Below, one piece after another: positions 10,073-18,680 of a stretch of DNA of 64,000 bases. The translations under genes were made by a program, and so were the position numbers. Source of the DNA: Candidatus Accumulibacter necessarius (GTDB lineage: Bacteria > Pseudomonadota > Gammaproteobacteria > Burkholderiales > Rhodocyclaceae); assembly GCA_017302435.1 (NCBI GenBank), contig JAFLDL010000004.1:90161-154160 (forward strand), given 5' to 3'. The notes under the pieces were generated by a model that worked only from the letters and a program-made list of their open reading frames with translations, ran no database searches and had not been told where the DNA came from. How positions within the stretch are numbered: the first letter of the stretch is position 1; every line of letters begins with the position of its first letter.

Positions 10073-10351
10073 ATGAGCGACATCATCATTCGCCGCCAGC
10101 ACGGCAAGAGTCTCTCCGAGGCACGCGCGTCGGCTGAACACATGGCGTCGGAGTTGAACGAAGAGTTCGACCTCAGCTACCATTGGGACGGCGATGTCAT
10201 GCGCTTCAAGCGACCCGGTGTCGCCGGCGATCTGTCGGTCGACGATCAGCAGGTTGCTCTCAATATTCGTCTTGGCTTCCTGCTGTTCGCGCTCAAGCCC
10301 ACCATAGAACGTGAGATCCACAGGTTTTTCGACGAAAACTTCCCCACCTGA
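10073..10351 (+). CDS. Polyhydroxyalkanoic acid system family protein (PHA_gran_rgn)
   Basis: A 92-residue protein with the features of the small PHA-system family (PF09650 type): MSDIIIRRQHGKSLSEAR at the N-terminus, a central FDLSYHWDGDVMRFKRPGV strand region, and a C-terminal LLFALKPTIEREI segment. Members occur next to phasins and PHA genes, but their biochemical role is not settled. It follows rsgA by 17 bp on the same strand and begins the storage-lipid region (phasin, patatin, PhaD-like regulator at 13-16 kb). The family call is from recognised sequence pattern. Confidence 0.85.
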   Translation: MSDIIIRRQHGKSLSEARASAEHMASELNEEFDLSYHWDGDVMRFKRPGVAGDLSVDDQQVALNIRLGFLLFALKPTIEREIHRFFDENFPT

Positions 10352-10366
10352 AGAAAGCTGCCCGCA

Positions 10367-10385
10367 AAGCCGGCCGAACCGGCTT
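10367..10385. terminator. Short hairpin between convergent PHA-system and ACBP genes
   Basis: AAGCCGG pairs with CCGGCTT around CCGAA, and the right arm reaches the stop codon of the ACBP gene. There is no clear T-tract, so this is only a possible bidirectional terminator. Confidence 0.4.
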
Positions 10386-10645
10386 CAGCTCGCTTTCAAC
10401 TTTTCGATTAGGGCAATGTACTGCTGCATTGCCTCGGCAGCAGGTGTCCCCTTGATTGCTGCCCAGGCGTCGTATTTGGCGCGACCAACCATATCGGTAA
10501 AACCAGGGCGCCGGCCGTCGACGTCGCCGTCGCTGGCCTGCTTGTAAAGCGCATAGAGTTTTAGCAAAGTGGCGTTGTCCGGACGCTCGGGGAGTCTCTT
10601 GGAACTGGCAACAGCGGCCTCGAACTGGGCTTGCAGGTCACTCAC
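10385..10645 (-). CDS. Acyl-CoA-binding protein (ACBP)
   Basis: An 86-residue ACBP, the standard length. The sequence has the four-helix family pattern: FEAAVASSKRLPERP, then LKLYALYKQASDGDV, then AKYDAWAAIKGTPAAEAMQQYI, including the Tyr and Lys residues that contact the CoA moiety. ACBPs bind and buffer medium/long acyl-CoA in the cytosol. The start is GTG 10645-10643 behind AGAGGAA; the open frame continues far upstream only as an antisense shadow of the acyltransferase gene. It is divergent from the WS/DGAT gene (78 bp), so an acyl-CoA supply role for it is likely, by inference. Confidence 0.93.
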   Translation of the reverse strand: MSDLQAQFEAAVASSKRLPERPDNATLLKLYALYKQASDGDVDGRRPGFTDMVGRAKYDAWAAIKGTPAAEAMQQYIALIEKLKAS

Positions 10646-10723
10646 GGTGGTTCCTCTGGTTGATGATCGTGTGAACAGGCTTGCTATTATATGGGCTTGC
10701 CATTTCCACCGGGAGCACACGCG

Positions 10724-12247
10724 ATGACTTCGCGCCAGAGAATTTCTCATGTCGACACTGCCTGGTTGCGCATGGACCGACCTGAAAACCTGATGCAGAT
10801 CCTTGGTGTGATGGTTTTCAAGGGCCGCGTCGACGCCGAACGGTTCAAGCACACAGTCGCTCGACGCATGCTGCGTTACGAACGCTTTCGGCAGATTGCG
10901 ACGGAGGATTCCGATGCCTGGTGGTGGGTCGACGACTCCGACTTCGACATCGATGCGCACGTGCGCCACTGGTTTCTCCCGGCGCCCTGCGGCAAGCATG
11001 AACTGCAGAAGTTTGTCGCCGAAATGGCCAGCACGCCACTCAATCCGGCACGGCCGCGCTGGGAATTCAACCTCGTTGACATGGCCGACGGCAATTCCGC
11101 ACTGGTCGTTCGCATCCACCATGCAATTGGCGATGGCATTGCCCTGCTTGGCGTCATCCACTCGCTGACCGATGACCAGGCCGAGGCGCCGGAGGAGGGC
11201 GGCCCGCCGGCTGCATCGCCAGGCAGCAGCCGAACGCTTGGCCGCCTGGAAGACGAAGGCGACCAAGACGACGCTTTCTGGCGCCTGGTCCTGGAGCCTC
11301 TGACGGACATCGCGTCCGCCTCGATACGCGTCGGTGGCCACCTCTGGGGACAATACCTTGGCCTGCGCAATGACCCGGCACGCCTTCGCGACTACGCCCG
11401 GGTGGCGAGTGCGGTTGCCCAGGAAGTCAGCCAGCTTGCCTTGATGCCCAACGACACGCCGACGCGCTACAAGGGCAAGCCTGGCACGGTCAAGCGCGTG
11501 GCCTGGTCGGAACCGCTCCTGCTGAGCGACATCAAGGCGGTCGGCAAGGCTCTCGGCTGCTCGGTCAACGACACCCTGCTCGCTTCGGTCGCCGGTGCCC
11601 TGCGCAGCTATCTGGTAGCCAAAGGTGATCATCTGGGCACCGGTGCAATTCGCGCCATGGTACCGGTCAATCTGCGTGCCCCCGGGGACGTCGACGATCT
11701 CGGCAATCGCTTTGGCCTGGTCGCACTCGAACTGCCGATCGGCATCGAGAACCCGCTGGCCAGGCTGTACGCGACGCGGGCCCGGATGGCTGCGTTGAAG
11801 GGTTCGTATCAGGCGATGCTGACCTTCAGCATCCTTGGCGCTGCCGGCATGGCGCCAAAATTTGTCGAGGACCAGATTCTCAACCTGCTGACCAGCAAGA
11901 CCACGGCGGTCATGACCAATGTCCCGGGTTTCCAGCAGCCCCGTTACTTCGCCGGCAGCGAGATCGACCAGCAGATGGTCTGGGTACCGCAAGCCGGCGA
12001 CATCGGCATGGGCGTCAGCATCCTGTCCTACAATGGCAGAGTGCAGTTCGGGCTGATTACCGACCGGAACATGGTCGACGACCCCGAGCAGATCGTCAAC
12101 CGATTGGCAGTTGAGTTCGACAAACTGCTCTGGCTGCTCCTGCTGGAGCCTTGGGACCGGCTAAGCGATCCTGACGCGGTAGCCGACGATCTTGCCGGCC
12201 AGCCGCCTCCCCGCGCAGCGAAGCGCCGCATGACTGGCGCACCCTGA
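10724..12247 (+). CDS. Wax ester synthase / diacylglycerol acyltransferase (WS/DGAT)
   Basis: A 507-residue bifunctional acyltransferase of the Acinetobacter AtfA/Marinobacter WS type. The catalytic HHxxxDG motif is at residues 132-138 (HHAIGDG). The PLNPARPRWEF motif precedes it, and the C-terminal domain has TNVPGFQQPRYFAG. It condenses acyl-CoA with a fatty alcohol (wax ester) or diacylglycerol (triacylglycerol) at the membrane or lipid droplet surface. The ATG at 10724 gives the normal N-terminus (RISHVDTAWLRMDRPENLM). Context is strong: ACBP divergent beside it and a fatty acyl-CoA reductase at 16 kb. Confidence 0.95.
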   Translation: MTSRQRISHVDTAWLRMDRPENLMQILGVMVFKGRVDAERFKHTVARRMLRYERFRQIATEDSDAWWWVDDSDFDIDAHVRHWFLPAPCGKHELQKFVAEMASTPLNPARPRWEFNLVDMADGNSALVVRIHHAIGDGIALLGVIHSLTDDQAEAPEEGGPPAASPGSSRTLGRLEDEGDQDDAFWRLVLEPLTDIASASIRVGGHLWGQYLGLRNDPARLRDYARVASAVAQEVSQLALMPNDTPTRYKGKPGTVKRVAWSEPLLLSDIKAVGKALGCSVNDTLLASVAGALRSYLVAKGDHLGTGAIRAMVPVNLRAPGDVDDLGNRFGLVALELPIGIENPLARLYATRARMAALKGSYQAMLTFSILGAAGMAPKFVEDQILNLLTSKTTAVMTNVPGFQQPRYFAGSEIDQQMVWVPQAGDIGMGVSILSYNGRVQFGLITDRNMVDDPEQIVNRLAVEFDKLLWLLLLEPWDRLSDPDAVADDLAGQPPPRAAKRRMTGAP

Positions 12248-12344
12248 GAGATTGCCACGGGCTGCGGCAATTCCCGTGAACACCTCAGCCGGGCCGTATC
12301 GCGCATCAATCCCAATGGCCCCTCGGCAGATGGAAAACCGCGAG

Positions 12345-13118
12345 TCAGTCGGCAAGTTCGGCCTTCGCCGCTTCGACGTCCAGACGTTCCATCGCATCCA
12401 TCGGCTGGCAGCCTGCAGCTTCCTGATACAGCCGTTCGGCGTCCTTCAGCTTCGCCTTGCCGAACATCAGGACCAAGGCGTTGGCATACTCGATGCGGGC
12501 GATCGCAGAGTCGGGGATCAGTTCGAGCGCGGCTTCAAGCAGTTCCTTCCCGGTGTCCTTCTTTGCCCCGTAGGTAATTCCGCCAACCAGCGAGCCGACC
12601 TTGTCGATCACCTCTGCGTGATAGGCGCCAAGCGCGATGCGCGCGTCAGCGTGGCGAGGCTCAAGCGCCAGAGCCTGCGTCAGGCTGTGTTTGATCTTGC
12701 CGCCCATGCCCTCGGCGAGCGCCTTGACCACCGAAATGCTCTGGCTGTAGCGACCAAGCGCAAAGGCGTGGAGATACCAGGCATTCACATCGGCGGGCGT
12801 CTTTTCCTGCTGCTCCTCGCAGCGCTGCGCGACCTGCGTGAGCAAGCTGCGCTTGCGCTCGTCGTCAGTCTCGAGATAACCGGCGTAGATCGTCGCCGCC
12901 TTGTTGGCCACGTTGTAACCAGCCAAGCCGCAAGCCAGACCAGTCGCGACCGCCTGGCCAAAGTCACCAGCGTGATAGCTTCGCCAGGCGTCCTGCACTT
13001 TTGGATCGTCGGGGAAGGGCTCGCAGTCGCCGCGATGCAGGCGTGCCCAGTTCTCTTGCAACGCCCCGCCGGCATAGTTGTATGCCTTGTCAGGATAGGG
13101 AAACTTTTTCCAGATCAT
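12345..13118 (-). CDS. Uncharacterised TPR-like protein
   Basis: A 257-residue soluble protein without signal peptide. It begins MIWKKFPYPDKAYNYAGG behind a GAGCGAGGA ribosome site. Several helix-turn-helix units of TPR character can be seen (AWRSYHAGDFGQAVATGLA, HADARIALGAYHAEVI, PDSAIARIEYANALVLMFG), suggesting a protein-interaction solenoid. I know no function for it. It sits 47 bp after the PhaD-like TetR gene on the same strand and just past the WS/DGAT gene, so it may belong to the storage-lipid region. Confidence 0.75.
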   Translation of the reverse strand: MIWKKFPYPDKAYNYAGGALQENWARLHRGDCEPFPDDPKVQDAWRSYHAGDFGQAVATGLACGLAGYNVANKAATIYAGYLETDDERKRSLLTQVAQRCEEQQEKTPADVNAWYLHAFALGRYSQSISVVKALAEGMGGKIKHSLTQALALEPRHADARIALGAYHAEVIDKVGSLVGGITYGAKKDTGKELLEAALELIPDSAIARIEYANALVLMFGKAKLKDAERLYQEAAGCQPMDAMERLDVEAAKAELAD

Positions 13119-13165
13119 TGCTTGTCCTCGCTCCAGGTTCGTGAAGAATGGCCTTGCCCACCAGG

Positions 13166-13813
13166 CTACGCCGGGAGGTACTCCTGCGACAGCCTTTCGA
13201 GCAGGCCTCTCGATTCGCCCAACAGAAACGGCGAAACCATCGCCATCACCTGATACACGCCGCGGCCAATGCGACCACTCTCGACCTTGCCGCGTGGGTC
13301 GCACGCATACTCGAAGGACAGCCAGTAGCTCGCGAGCACGGTCATGTTCGTCGCCAAGGCACGCAGCTCCTGAGTGCTGGCGCGCATCGCACCTGCCAGG
13401 ACCAGCCCGTCGCACAAGGTGGTCGCCGTCCGCACCTTGTGCGCCAGTATCTGCCTGAAATGAATCTCCAGAACACGATTGCGGGTCAACAGATCATTCA
13501 GGTCGCGATAAAAGAAACGATACTTCCAGATCTGTTCGAACAGGAGATGCAGGAACAGCCAGATATCCTCGACGTTGGCTGGCCGTCTGGTCGGCGCGGC
13601 AAGGGTTTCCTCGATCTCCCGTTCGAAGACGGCAAAGATTGATTCGAGGATTTCGTCCTTGTTATGGAAATGATAATAAAGGTTACCGGGACTGATGTTC
13701 ATCTCGTCCGCAATGACCGTGGTCGTCACATTCGGCTCACCGAAGTCATTGAACAGGCGCAGGCTCGTTTCGAGAATGCGTTCGCGCGTACGCCGCTTCG
13801 GCTTCTTGTCCAT
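13166..13813 (-). CDS. TetR family regulator, PhaD-like
   Basis: A 215-residue regulator. The N-terminal TetR helix-turn-helix is clear: RERILETSLRLFNDFGEPNV then ADEMNISPGNLYYHFHNKDE. The C-terminal ligand domain (EDIWLFLHLLFEQIWKYRFFYRDLNDLL) is very like Pseudomonas PhaD, the regulator of PHA genes that is thought to sense a fatty-acid-derived ligand. Start ATG 13813. The neighbourhood (patatin and phasin upstream on the same strand, TPR-like gene downstream) supports control of storage genes. Targets are not visible from sequence. Confidence 0.88.
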   Translation of the reverse strand: MDKKPKRRTRERILETSLRLFNDFGEPNVTTTVIADEMNISPGNLYYHFHNKDEILESIFAVFEREIEETLAAPTRRPANVEDIWLFLHLLFEQIWKYRFFYRDLNDLLTRNRVLEIHFRQILAHKVRTATTLCDGLVLAGAMRASTQELRALATNMTVLASYWLSFEYACDPRGKVESGRIGRGVYQVMAMVSPFLLGESRGLLERLSQEYLPA

Positions 13814-13923
13814 CCACTGCCCGTCCTGATCTGTCAGCAACGGCCAGCATAGCACTCCGTGCCAGCCCAGGGAATCCTCGCAGCCGTGATCTGCAAAGCC
13901 CAAGCCCGGCGAGCACGGCAGGA

Positions 13924-15141
13924 TCAGGCTTTCTGTGCTTCCAGCCAGACTTCGAGATCGCGCAACGAAGCGTCAAGCGCGCTGGCGCTGGTCGCCAGAT
14001 CCGGACGGCGCTTGTGTGACAGCAACGAACGACTGTGGTCCTTGAGTACACCGAGATTCAATTCAATACCGTGACGAGCGAAGATCGGCCTCAACTCATG
14101 GCGCCGCCGGTAGAGATCGCTGCGGGTGCGTTGATAGGCATGCTCGCATAAACGACTGCGGCCCCGATAGCTGAACACATTGGTAAAGAACATGTCCGCA
14201 TCATCACGCGTCGGCTCGAACAGGACCACGTCCCTCCCCTGAAACTCGTGCCGATAGCGATCCATGCCGGTGCGCATCCGCGAGTGGATGATGGCCCGGA
14301 AAGTTTGCGCCAGGACGACCGGCAAACCGCCATCAACCAGATGCTCGGGAGCCGGTGTCCGGTTCCCGTGCAGCGGCCGTTTGGCTGCCAGGCGTGAATC
14401 AAAGGGCACCAGCGGGTTGATGCAGATCAGCAACTCGGCGCCCTGCTGCAGCGCAACCGAAGCATGCAGTGTCTTGATCAGAGCGCCATCGACGAAATAC
14501 CGCTCGCCGATCCGGACCGGTGGAAACAGGCCCGGCAAGGCAGCACTGGCCTGCACGGCGACAGAGATGGGCACCTCATCATGCCCCTCGGAGCCGAAGG
14601 CGACCGACTCTCCGGTGTCGAGATCGGTTGCTACGATGAACAGCCGATGCTTGAGCTGGCGAAAATCGTTGCTCCGCCCGCCGGTCGAAAAGAGTCTTCG
14701 CAGCAGTTGGTCAATTCCTGAACTGTTGAAAAGCCCGGCGGGAATCGCATGACTGAGACCCTGGAACGCCTCGACCAGACGAAGATGCCAGGGATCCGAA
14801 AGGTACTGGCGCAAGGACGACCAGAACAACACTGGCACGGCAAGCGCACGCCGCAGGTATTCGCCGAAAGCCGGACGCAGAAGCATCTCGGGGTCAAATA
14901 CCTCGTCGGTATCGTTTTCCACCAGCATGCGGGCCAACTTGGCAGGCCCCAGGCCGTTGGCGACGGCAGCCGATATGAAGGCACCCGAACTGACCCCGAC
15001 GTAGATGTCAAAGCCGGTAAAGTCCAAACCATCGAGAGCCTCGGCCAATGCGGCCATCGCACCGACCTCGTAAATACCACCCACCGGACCACCCCCGGCG
15101 AGCGCCAGCCCGATCCTCGCACGCTTCCTTGCAGCAACCAT
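13924..15141 (-). CDS. Patatin-like phospholipase/acylhydrolase
   Basis: A 405-residue patatin-family protein. The oxyanion loop is LALAGGGPVGGIYEVGA, the nucleophile elbow is GVSSGAF (Ser-Asp dyad), and the dyad aspartate is in DGALIKTLHAS. There is no signal peptide, so it should act in the cytoplasm. Patatins hydrolyse acyl esters of phospholipids or neutral lipids, and some are granule-associated. Placed between a PhaD-like regulator and a phasin, a role in mobilising stored lipid or PHA is plausible but unproven. Start ATG 15141. Confidence 0.9.
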   Translation of the reverse strand: MVAARKRARIGLALAGGGPVGGIYEVGAMAALAEALDGLDFTGFDIYVGVSSGAFISAAVANGLGPAKLARMLVENDTDEVFDPEMLLRPAFGEYLRRALAVPVLFWSSLRQYLSDPWHLRLVEAFQGLSHAIPAGLFNSSGIDQLLRRLFSTGGRSNDFRQLKHRLFIVATDLDTGESVAFGSEGHDEVPISVAVQASAALPGLFPPVRIGERYFVDGALIKTLHASVALQQGAELLICINPLVPFDSRLAAKRPLHGNRTPAPEHLVDGGLPVVLAQTFRAIIHSRMRTGMDRYRHEFQGRDVVLFEPTRDDADMFFTNVFSYRGRSRLCEHAYQRTRSDLYRRRHELRPIFARHGIELNLGVLKDHSRSLLSHKRRPDLATSASALDASLRDLEVWLEAQKA

Positions 15142-15285
15142 GGACCGCCATCCTTTCTCCTGGGGATACACCGCCTGCGGCAACATCCGACGCCGCTTTC
15201 CTGTGACTCGCTGTCAGCAGATCAAGCTCAAGACGACAGCGGACAAGCGCCGCCTGTCAACCGCAATCGCCTGCCTCAGCCAGCT

Positions 15286-15311
15286 GAGGCCCTCCCCTGG
15301 GGGAGGGCCTC
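15286..15311. other. Perfect 12-bp inverted repeat between phasin and patatin genes
   Basis: GAGGCCCTCCCC and GGGGAGGGCCTC are separated by two bases. It lies ~73 bases after the phasin stop on the minus strand. No T-tract follows on that strand, so it is more likely an mRNA 3'-end stabiliser or processing element than an intrinsic terminator. It could uncouple phasin from patatin expression. Confidence 0.6.
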
Positions 15312-15383
15312 GCACACTCTGCAACCCTGGTTGAGGGCCTGGTCCAGGCACCGATGCCGGGTTGCACCAAACCGCTGAGGAAC

Positions 15384-15953
15384 CTACTCGCTTGGCTGTG
15401 GAATGGTATTCAGCACATCAGCCGGAGTCACCGGCGGGACCGGCTTGGCGGCAGCGGCTTTGGCCGCAGGCCGGCGAGTAGCCGGTCTGGCGGCAGCCGG
15501 TTTGGCGGCCGCTGGCTCAGCCGCGGTGGCCGCTTCTTTCACGACCGGCTTGGCGACGATCTTGGGAGCAGTTTTCCCCTCGGTCAGGGCCTGCACGGCG
15601 GCACTCAACTCGACGACGCGCTTGGACAGGCGATCAATATCCTGCTTGCTCGGTACACCCAGACTTCCAAGGGCGCGCGCAACACGATCCTCGAACACCT
15701 GCTCCAGGCGATCCCAGGTCCCCGCGGCTTTACCTGCCACCTGAGCAATCCGCTCGTCGGTCATCTTGCGGGTTTTCGACTGGATGCTCTCGCCTTCCTT
15801 GACCAAGGCATCGAACACCTTGCCGCCTTCCTCCTGGGCCTTTGCAAAAGCGCCGAGCCCGGCAAGCCAGATCTGCTGGGCAGATTCCTTGACTGTCGAC
15901 GCCAACTGGTTCTCGCTCACGCCACCAGCCAATTCTCTGAGTTTCTTGCCCAT
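15384..15953 (-). CDS. Phasin family protein (PhaF/PhaI type) with AAKPAA-rich tail
   Basis: A 189-residue granule-associated protein. Residues ~1-125 form the phasin domain (WLAGLGAFAKAQEEGGKVFDAL, then a predicted coiled coil around DIDRLSKRVVELSAAVQAL). Residues ~130-180 are a Lys/Ala/Pro-rich repeat tail like that of PhaF, which in Pseudomonas binds DNA and helps segregate PHA granules. AAGGAG lies six bases before ATG 15953, favouring that start over the ATG six bases upstream. Phasins coat PHA granules; coating wax ester/TAG inclusions in this strain is only a possibility. Confidence 0.9.
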   Translation of the reverse strand: MGKKLRELAGGVSENQLASTVKESAQQIWLAGLGAFAKAQEEGGKVFDALVKEGESIQSKTRKMTDERIAQVAGKAAGTWDRLEQVFEDRVARALGSLGVPSKQDIDRLSKRVVELSAAVQALTEGKTAPKIVAKPVVKEAATAAEPAAAKPAAARPATRRPAAKAAAAKPVPPVTPADVLNTIPQPSE

Positions 15954-16113
15954 TTCCATCTCCTTCAACGTAGTCACAAAAAAGGTCAACAAGTTTTTTG
16001 CTTGCCCTAAGAAGCCAGTGTAGTGACAATATCTAGAGGACGCACACTAAAGACCCGGGCAACGGTCTCTAGACGACGGCAGTCCTGCAAACAAGGACCA
16101 CGGGAGAGAACAA

Positions 16114-18099
16114 ATGAATTACTTCGTTACCGGCGCTACGGGTTTCATCGGCAAGCGGCTTGTCGCCAAACTGTTGGCAAGGCCCGAAGCGACCGTCTAT
16201 TTCTTGACACGCGCAGTTGAGCAGTCCCACCTGCAGGATCTGTACGAGTACTGGGGTTGTGAAGCCAGCCGCGCCATCCCGATCGTCGGCGACCTCACGC
16301 AGGCTGAACTGGGCGTTTCAAAAGCAGACATCCGCAAGCTGAAGGGCAAGATCGAGCACTTCTTTCACCTCGCCGCAATCTATGACCTCAAGGCGAGCGC
16401 CGAAGACCAGCAGCGTGCCAACGTCGACGGCACGCGCAATACCGTGCGGCTGGCCGAGGAAATCGGTGCCGGACATTTCCACCTGGTCAGTTCAATTGCT
16501 TCTGCCGGCCTCTTCGAAGGACTGTTTCGTGAAGACATGTTCGACGAAGCGGAAAACCTCGACAACCCCTACTTCCGAACCAAGCATGATTCCGAGGGCA
16601 TCGTCCGCAAGGAGTGCAGGATTCCCTGGCGCATCTTCCGCCCGGCGATCGTTGTCGGCGACTCGCGCACCGGCGAAATGGACAAGATCGACGGCCCCTA
16701 CTACTTCTTCAAGCTGATCCAGAAAATGCGCCGGATGTTCCCCTCCTGGATGCCGACGATCGGCATTGAAGGCGGGCGAATCAACGTTGTCCCGGTCGAC
16801 TTCGTCGTCGCCGCCATGGACCATATTGCGCACCTCGAGAACGAGGACGGTAACTGCTTCCACCTGACCGATCCGACACCGATGCGCGTCGGCGATCTGC
16901 TCAACACCTTCGCGCGTGCGGCGCACGCGCCCGAAATGGCGTTGCGCATCAACGCCGCCCTGCTCGGTTTCATTCCGCGCTCGATGCGCAAGGCGATGTT
17001 CGCCCTGACGCCGGTTCGCCGCATCCGCAGCGCCGTGATGAAGGATCTTGGCCTGCCCGACGACATCCTCGACTTCGTCAACTACCCGACCCGCTTCGAC
17101 TGCCGGGAGACGCAGCGCGCCCTCAAAGGCAGCGGCATCGCGGTGCCCCCGCTCGACAGCTACGCCTGGCGCCTGTGGGATTACTGGGAACGTCACCTCG
17201 ACCCCGATCTGTTCATCGATCGCACCCTGCGCGGCCAGGTCGAAGGCAAGGTCGTACTGGTCACCGGCGGCTCCTCCGGTATCGGCAAGGCCACTATTCG
17301 CAAGCTGGCCGAGGCCGGAGCAATTGCCGTCACCATCGCTCGCGATGCGCAGGCGCTGGAAGCAGTCCGCAAGGAATTCGAGTCAGCCGGCCTGCGCCTG
17401 ATCACGCACGCCGTCGACGTGGCCGACACACAGCAGTGCGAAGCCTTCGTCAAGTTCATGAACGAAGAGCATGGCGGTGTGGACATCCTGGTCAACAACG
17501 CCGGTCGCTCGATTCGCCGCGGCATCGAAAACTCCTTCGATCGCTTCCACGACTTCGAGCGGACGATGGAAGTCAACTATTTCGGTGCGCTGCGGCTGAC
17601 GATGGGCTTCCTGCCGGCCATGATTGCCAAGCGCAAGGGGCACGTGATCAATATCTCGTCAATCGGCGTCCTGACCAATGCGCCGCGCTTCTCGGCCTAC
17701 GTCGCCTCAAAGGCGGCGATGGACGCCTGGGCACGCTGCGCCGCGTCGGAGTTTGCCGACCGCGGCATCGAATTCACGACCATCAACATGCCGCTGGTGA
17801 AGACCCCGATGATCGCGCCGACCAAGCTTTACGATCAGGTGCCGACGCTGTCCCCGGAAGATGCGGCCGATCTGGTGGTCGAGGCGATCATCCACAAGCC
17901 GGTACGGATCGCCACGCGACTGGGCATTTTCGGCGCCCTGCTGCACTCGGTGACGCCAAAGGTTGCCCAGATAACGATGAATACCTCTTTCCGGATGTTC
18001 CCCGACTCCAGTGCCGCGGCGCACAAGCAGCAGGAGCCAGCCCAGCAAACGGCTGACCAGGTTGCCTTCTCGCAGATGATGCGCGGGATTCATTTCTGA
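16114..18099 (+). CDS. Two-domain fatty acyl-CoA reductase / SDR fusion (Marinobacter FAR type)
   Basis: 661 residues, the same length and layout as the bifunctional fatty acyl-CoA reductase I recall from Marinobacter (Maqu_2507). The N-terminal extended SDR/thioester-reductase half has GATGFIG at 7-13 and Tyr153/Lys157 (YFRTK). The C-terminal classical SDR half has TGGSSGIG near 382-389, NNAGRS, a Ser in NISSIG and Tyr529/Lys533 (YVASK). Linker phrases such as WDYWERHLDPDLF are characteristic. Known members reduce acyl-CoA to fatty alcohol via aldehyde using NADPH. With WS/DGAT nearby this completes wax ester synthesis. A GGGAGAG site precedes the ATG. Confidence 0.9.
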   Translation: MNYFVTGATGFIGKRLVAKLLARPEATVYFLTRAVEQSHLQDLYEYWGCEASRAIPIVGDLTQAELGVSKADIRKLKGKIEHFFHLAAIYDLKASAEDQQRANVDGTRNTVRLAEEIGAGHFHLVSSIASAGLFEGLFREDMFDEAENLDNPYFRTKHDSEGIVRKECRIPWRIFRPAIVVGDSRTGEMDKIDGPYYFFKLIQKMRRMFPSWMPTIGIEGGRINVVPVDFVVAAMDHIAHLENEDGNCFHLTDPTPMRVGDLLNTFARAAHAPEMALRINAALLGFIPRSMRKAMFALTPVRRIRSAVMKDLGLPDDILDFVNYPTRFDCRETQRALKGSGIAVPPLDSYAWRLWDYWERHLDPDLFIDRTLRGQVEGKVVLVTGGSSGIGKATIRKLAEAGAIAVTIARDAQALEAVRKEFESAGLRLITHAVDVADTQQCEAFVKFMNEEHGGVDILVNNAGRSIRRGIENSFDRFHDFERTMEVNYFGALRLTMGFLPAMIAKRKGHVINISSIGVLTNAPRFSAYVASKAAMDAWARCAASEFADRGIEFTTINMPLVKTPMIAPTKLYDQVPTLSPEDAADLVVEAIIHKPVRIATRLGIFGALLHSVTPKVAQITMNTSFRMFPDSSAAAHKQQEPAQQTADQVAFSQMMRGIHF

Positions 18100-18216
18100 C
18101 CTCCCGGTGGGACCCCTGGGAGCGACCGGATAGCAGGCACACCAGCACATTGCAGATCGGGCCGCTCCGCCGGTCCGGATGATAACGCCGCTTTACCCTT
18201 TTCCGCGCCACTACTC

Positions 18217-18636
18217 ATGACCACAGCCACCGCAAGCCCCGTGCCGGCCCACAACGCCCGCCAACTCCTGAAGGAGCTGCAGGAGGCCTTTCCGGTCTTC
18301 CGTGACTGCCTGCCACTGGCCATCGGCATTGACAAGCAACTCTTGGGCCGGCTGCCCGGCGTCGATCGCAAGGCTCTGCGTATCGCACTGGGGATGCATA
18401 CGCACTCGCTGCGTTACCTGAAAGCGATGACCTGCGCAACTGTACGCCTCGATCTCGATGGCCAGGAGACCGACGAAATCCCCGCAGAGCACCGCAAGCA
18501 TGCGTCAGAACTGATCCAGGAACGGATCCGGAAGCAGGCGGAACAACGCAAGGCACAGCGCGAAGCCGAGGTGCTGGCCCGCCAACGCGCCGAGAAGCTC
18601 GACCAGCTGGTCGAAAAGTTTGGCCGTAGCCGCTGA
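18217..18636 (+). CDS. proQ: ProQ/FinO family RNA chaperone
   Basis: A 139-residue protein whose residues ~10-95 are the ProQ/FinO RNA-binding domain (LLKELQEAFPVFRDCLPLAI, GIDKQLLGRLPGVDRKALR, then LRYLKAM). The C-terminus is a charged helix rich in Arg/Glu/Gln instead of the Tudor domain of E. coli ProQ, so this is a short FinO-type chaperone. Such proteins bind structured sRNAs and mRNA 3' ends. It is followed 44 bp later by an unknown gene on the same strand. Confidence 0.9.
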   Translation: MTTATASPVPAHNARQLLKELQEAFPVFRDCLPLAIGIDKQLLGRLPGVDRKALRIALGMHTHSLRYLKAMTCATVRLDLDGQETDEIPAEHRKHASELIQERIRKQAEQRKAQREAEVLARQRAEKLDQLVEKFGRSR

Positions 18637-18680
18637 GCGGCCAGCCGGTCACAGAACGCCACTCTGCCCGGCAAGAACGC

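Noticed and set aside
10646-11992. A long minus-strand extension in frame with ACBP
   Set aside because: It runs antisense through the WS/DGAT gene. ACBP length, RBS and GTG 10645 define the real gene.
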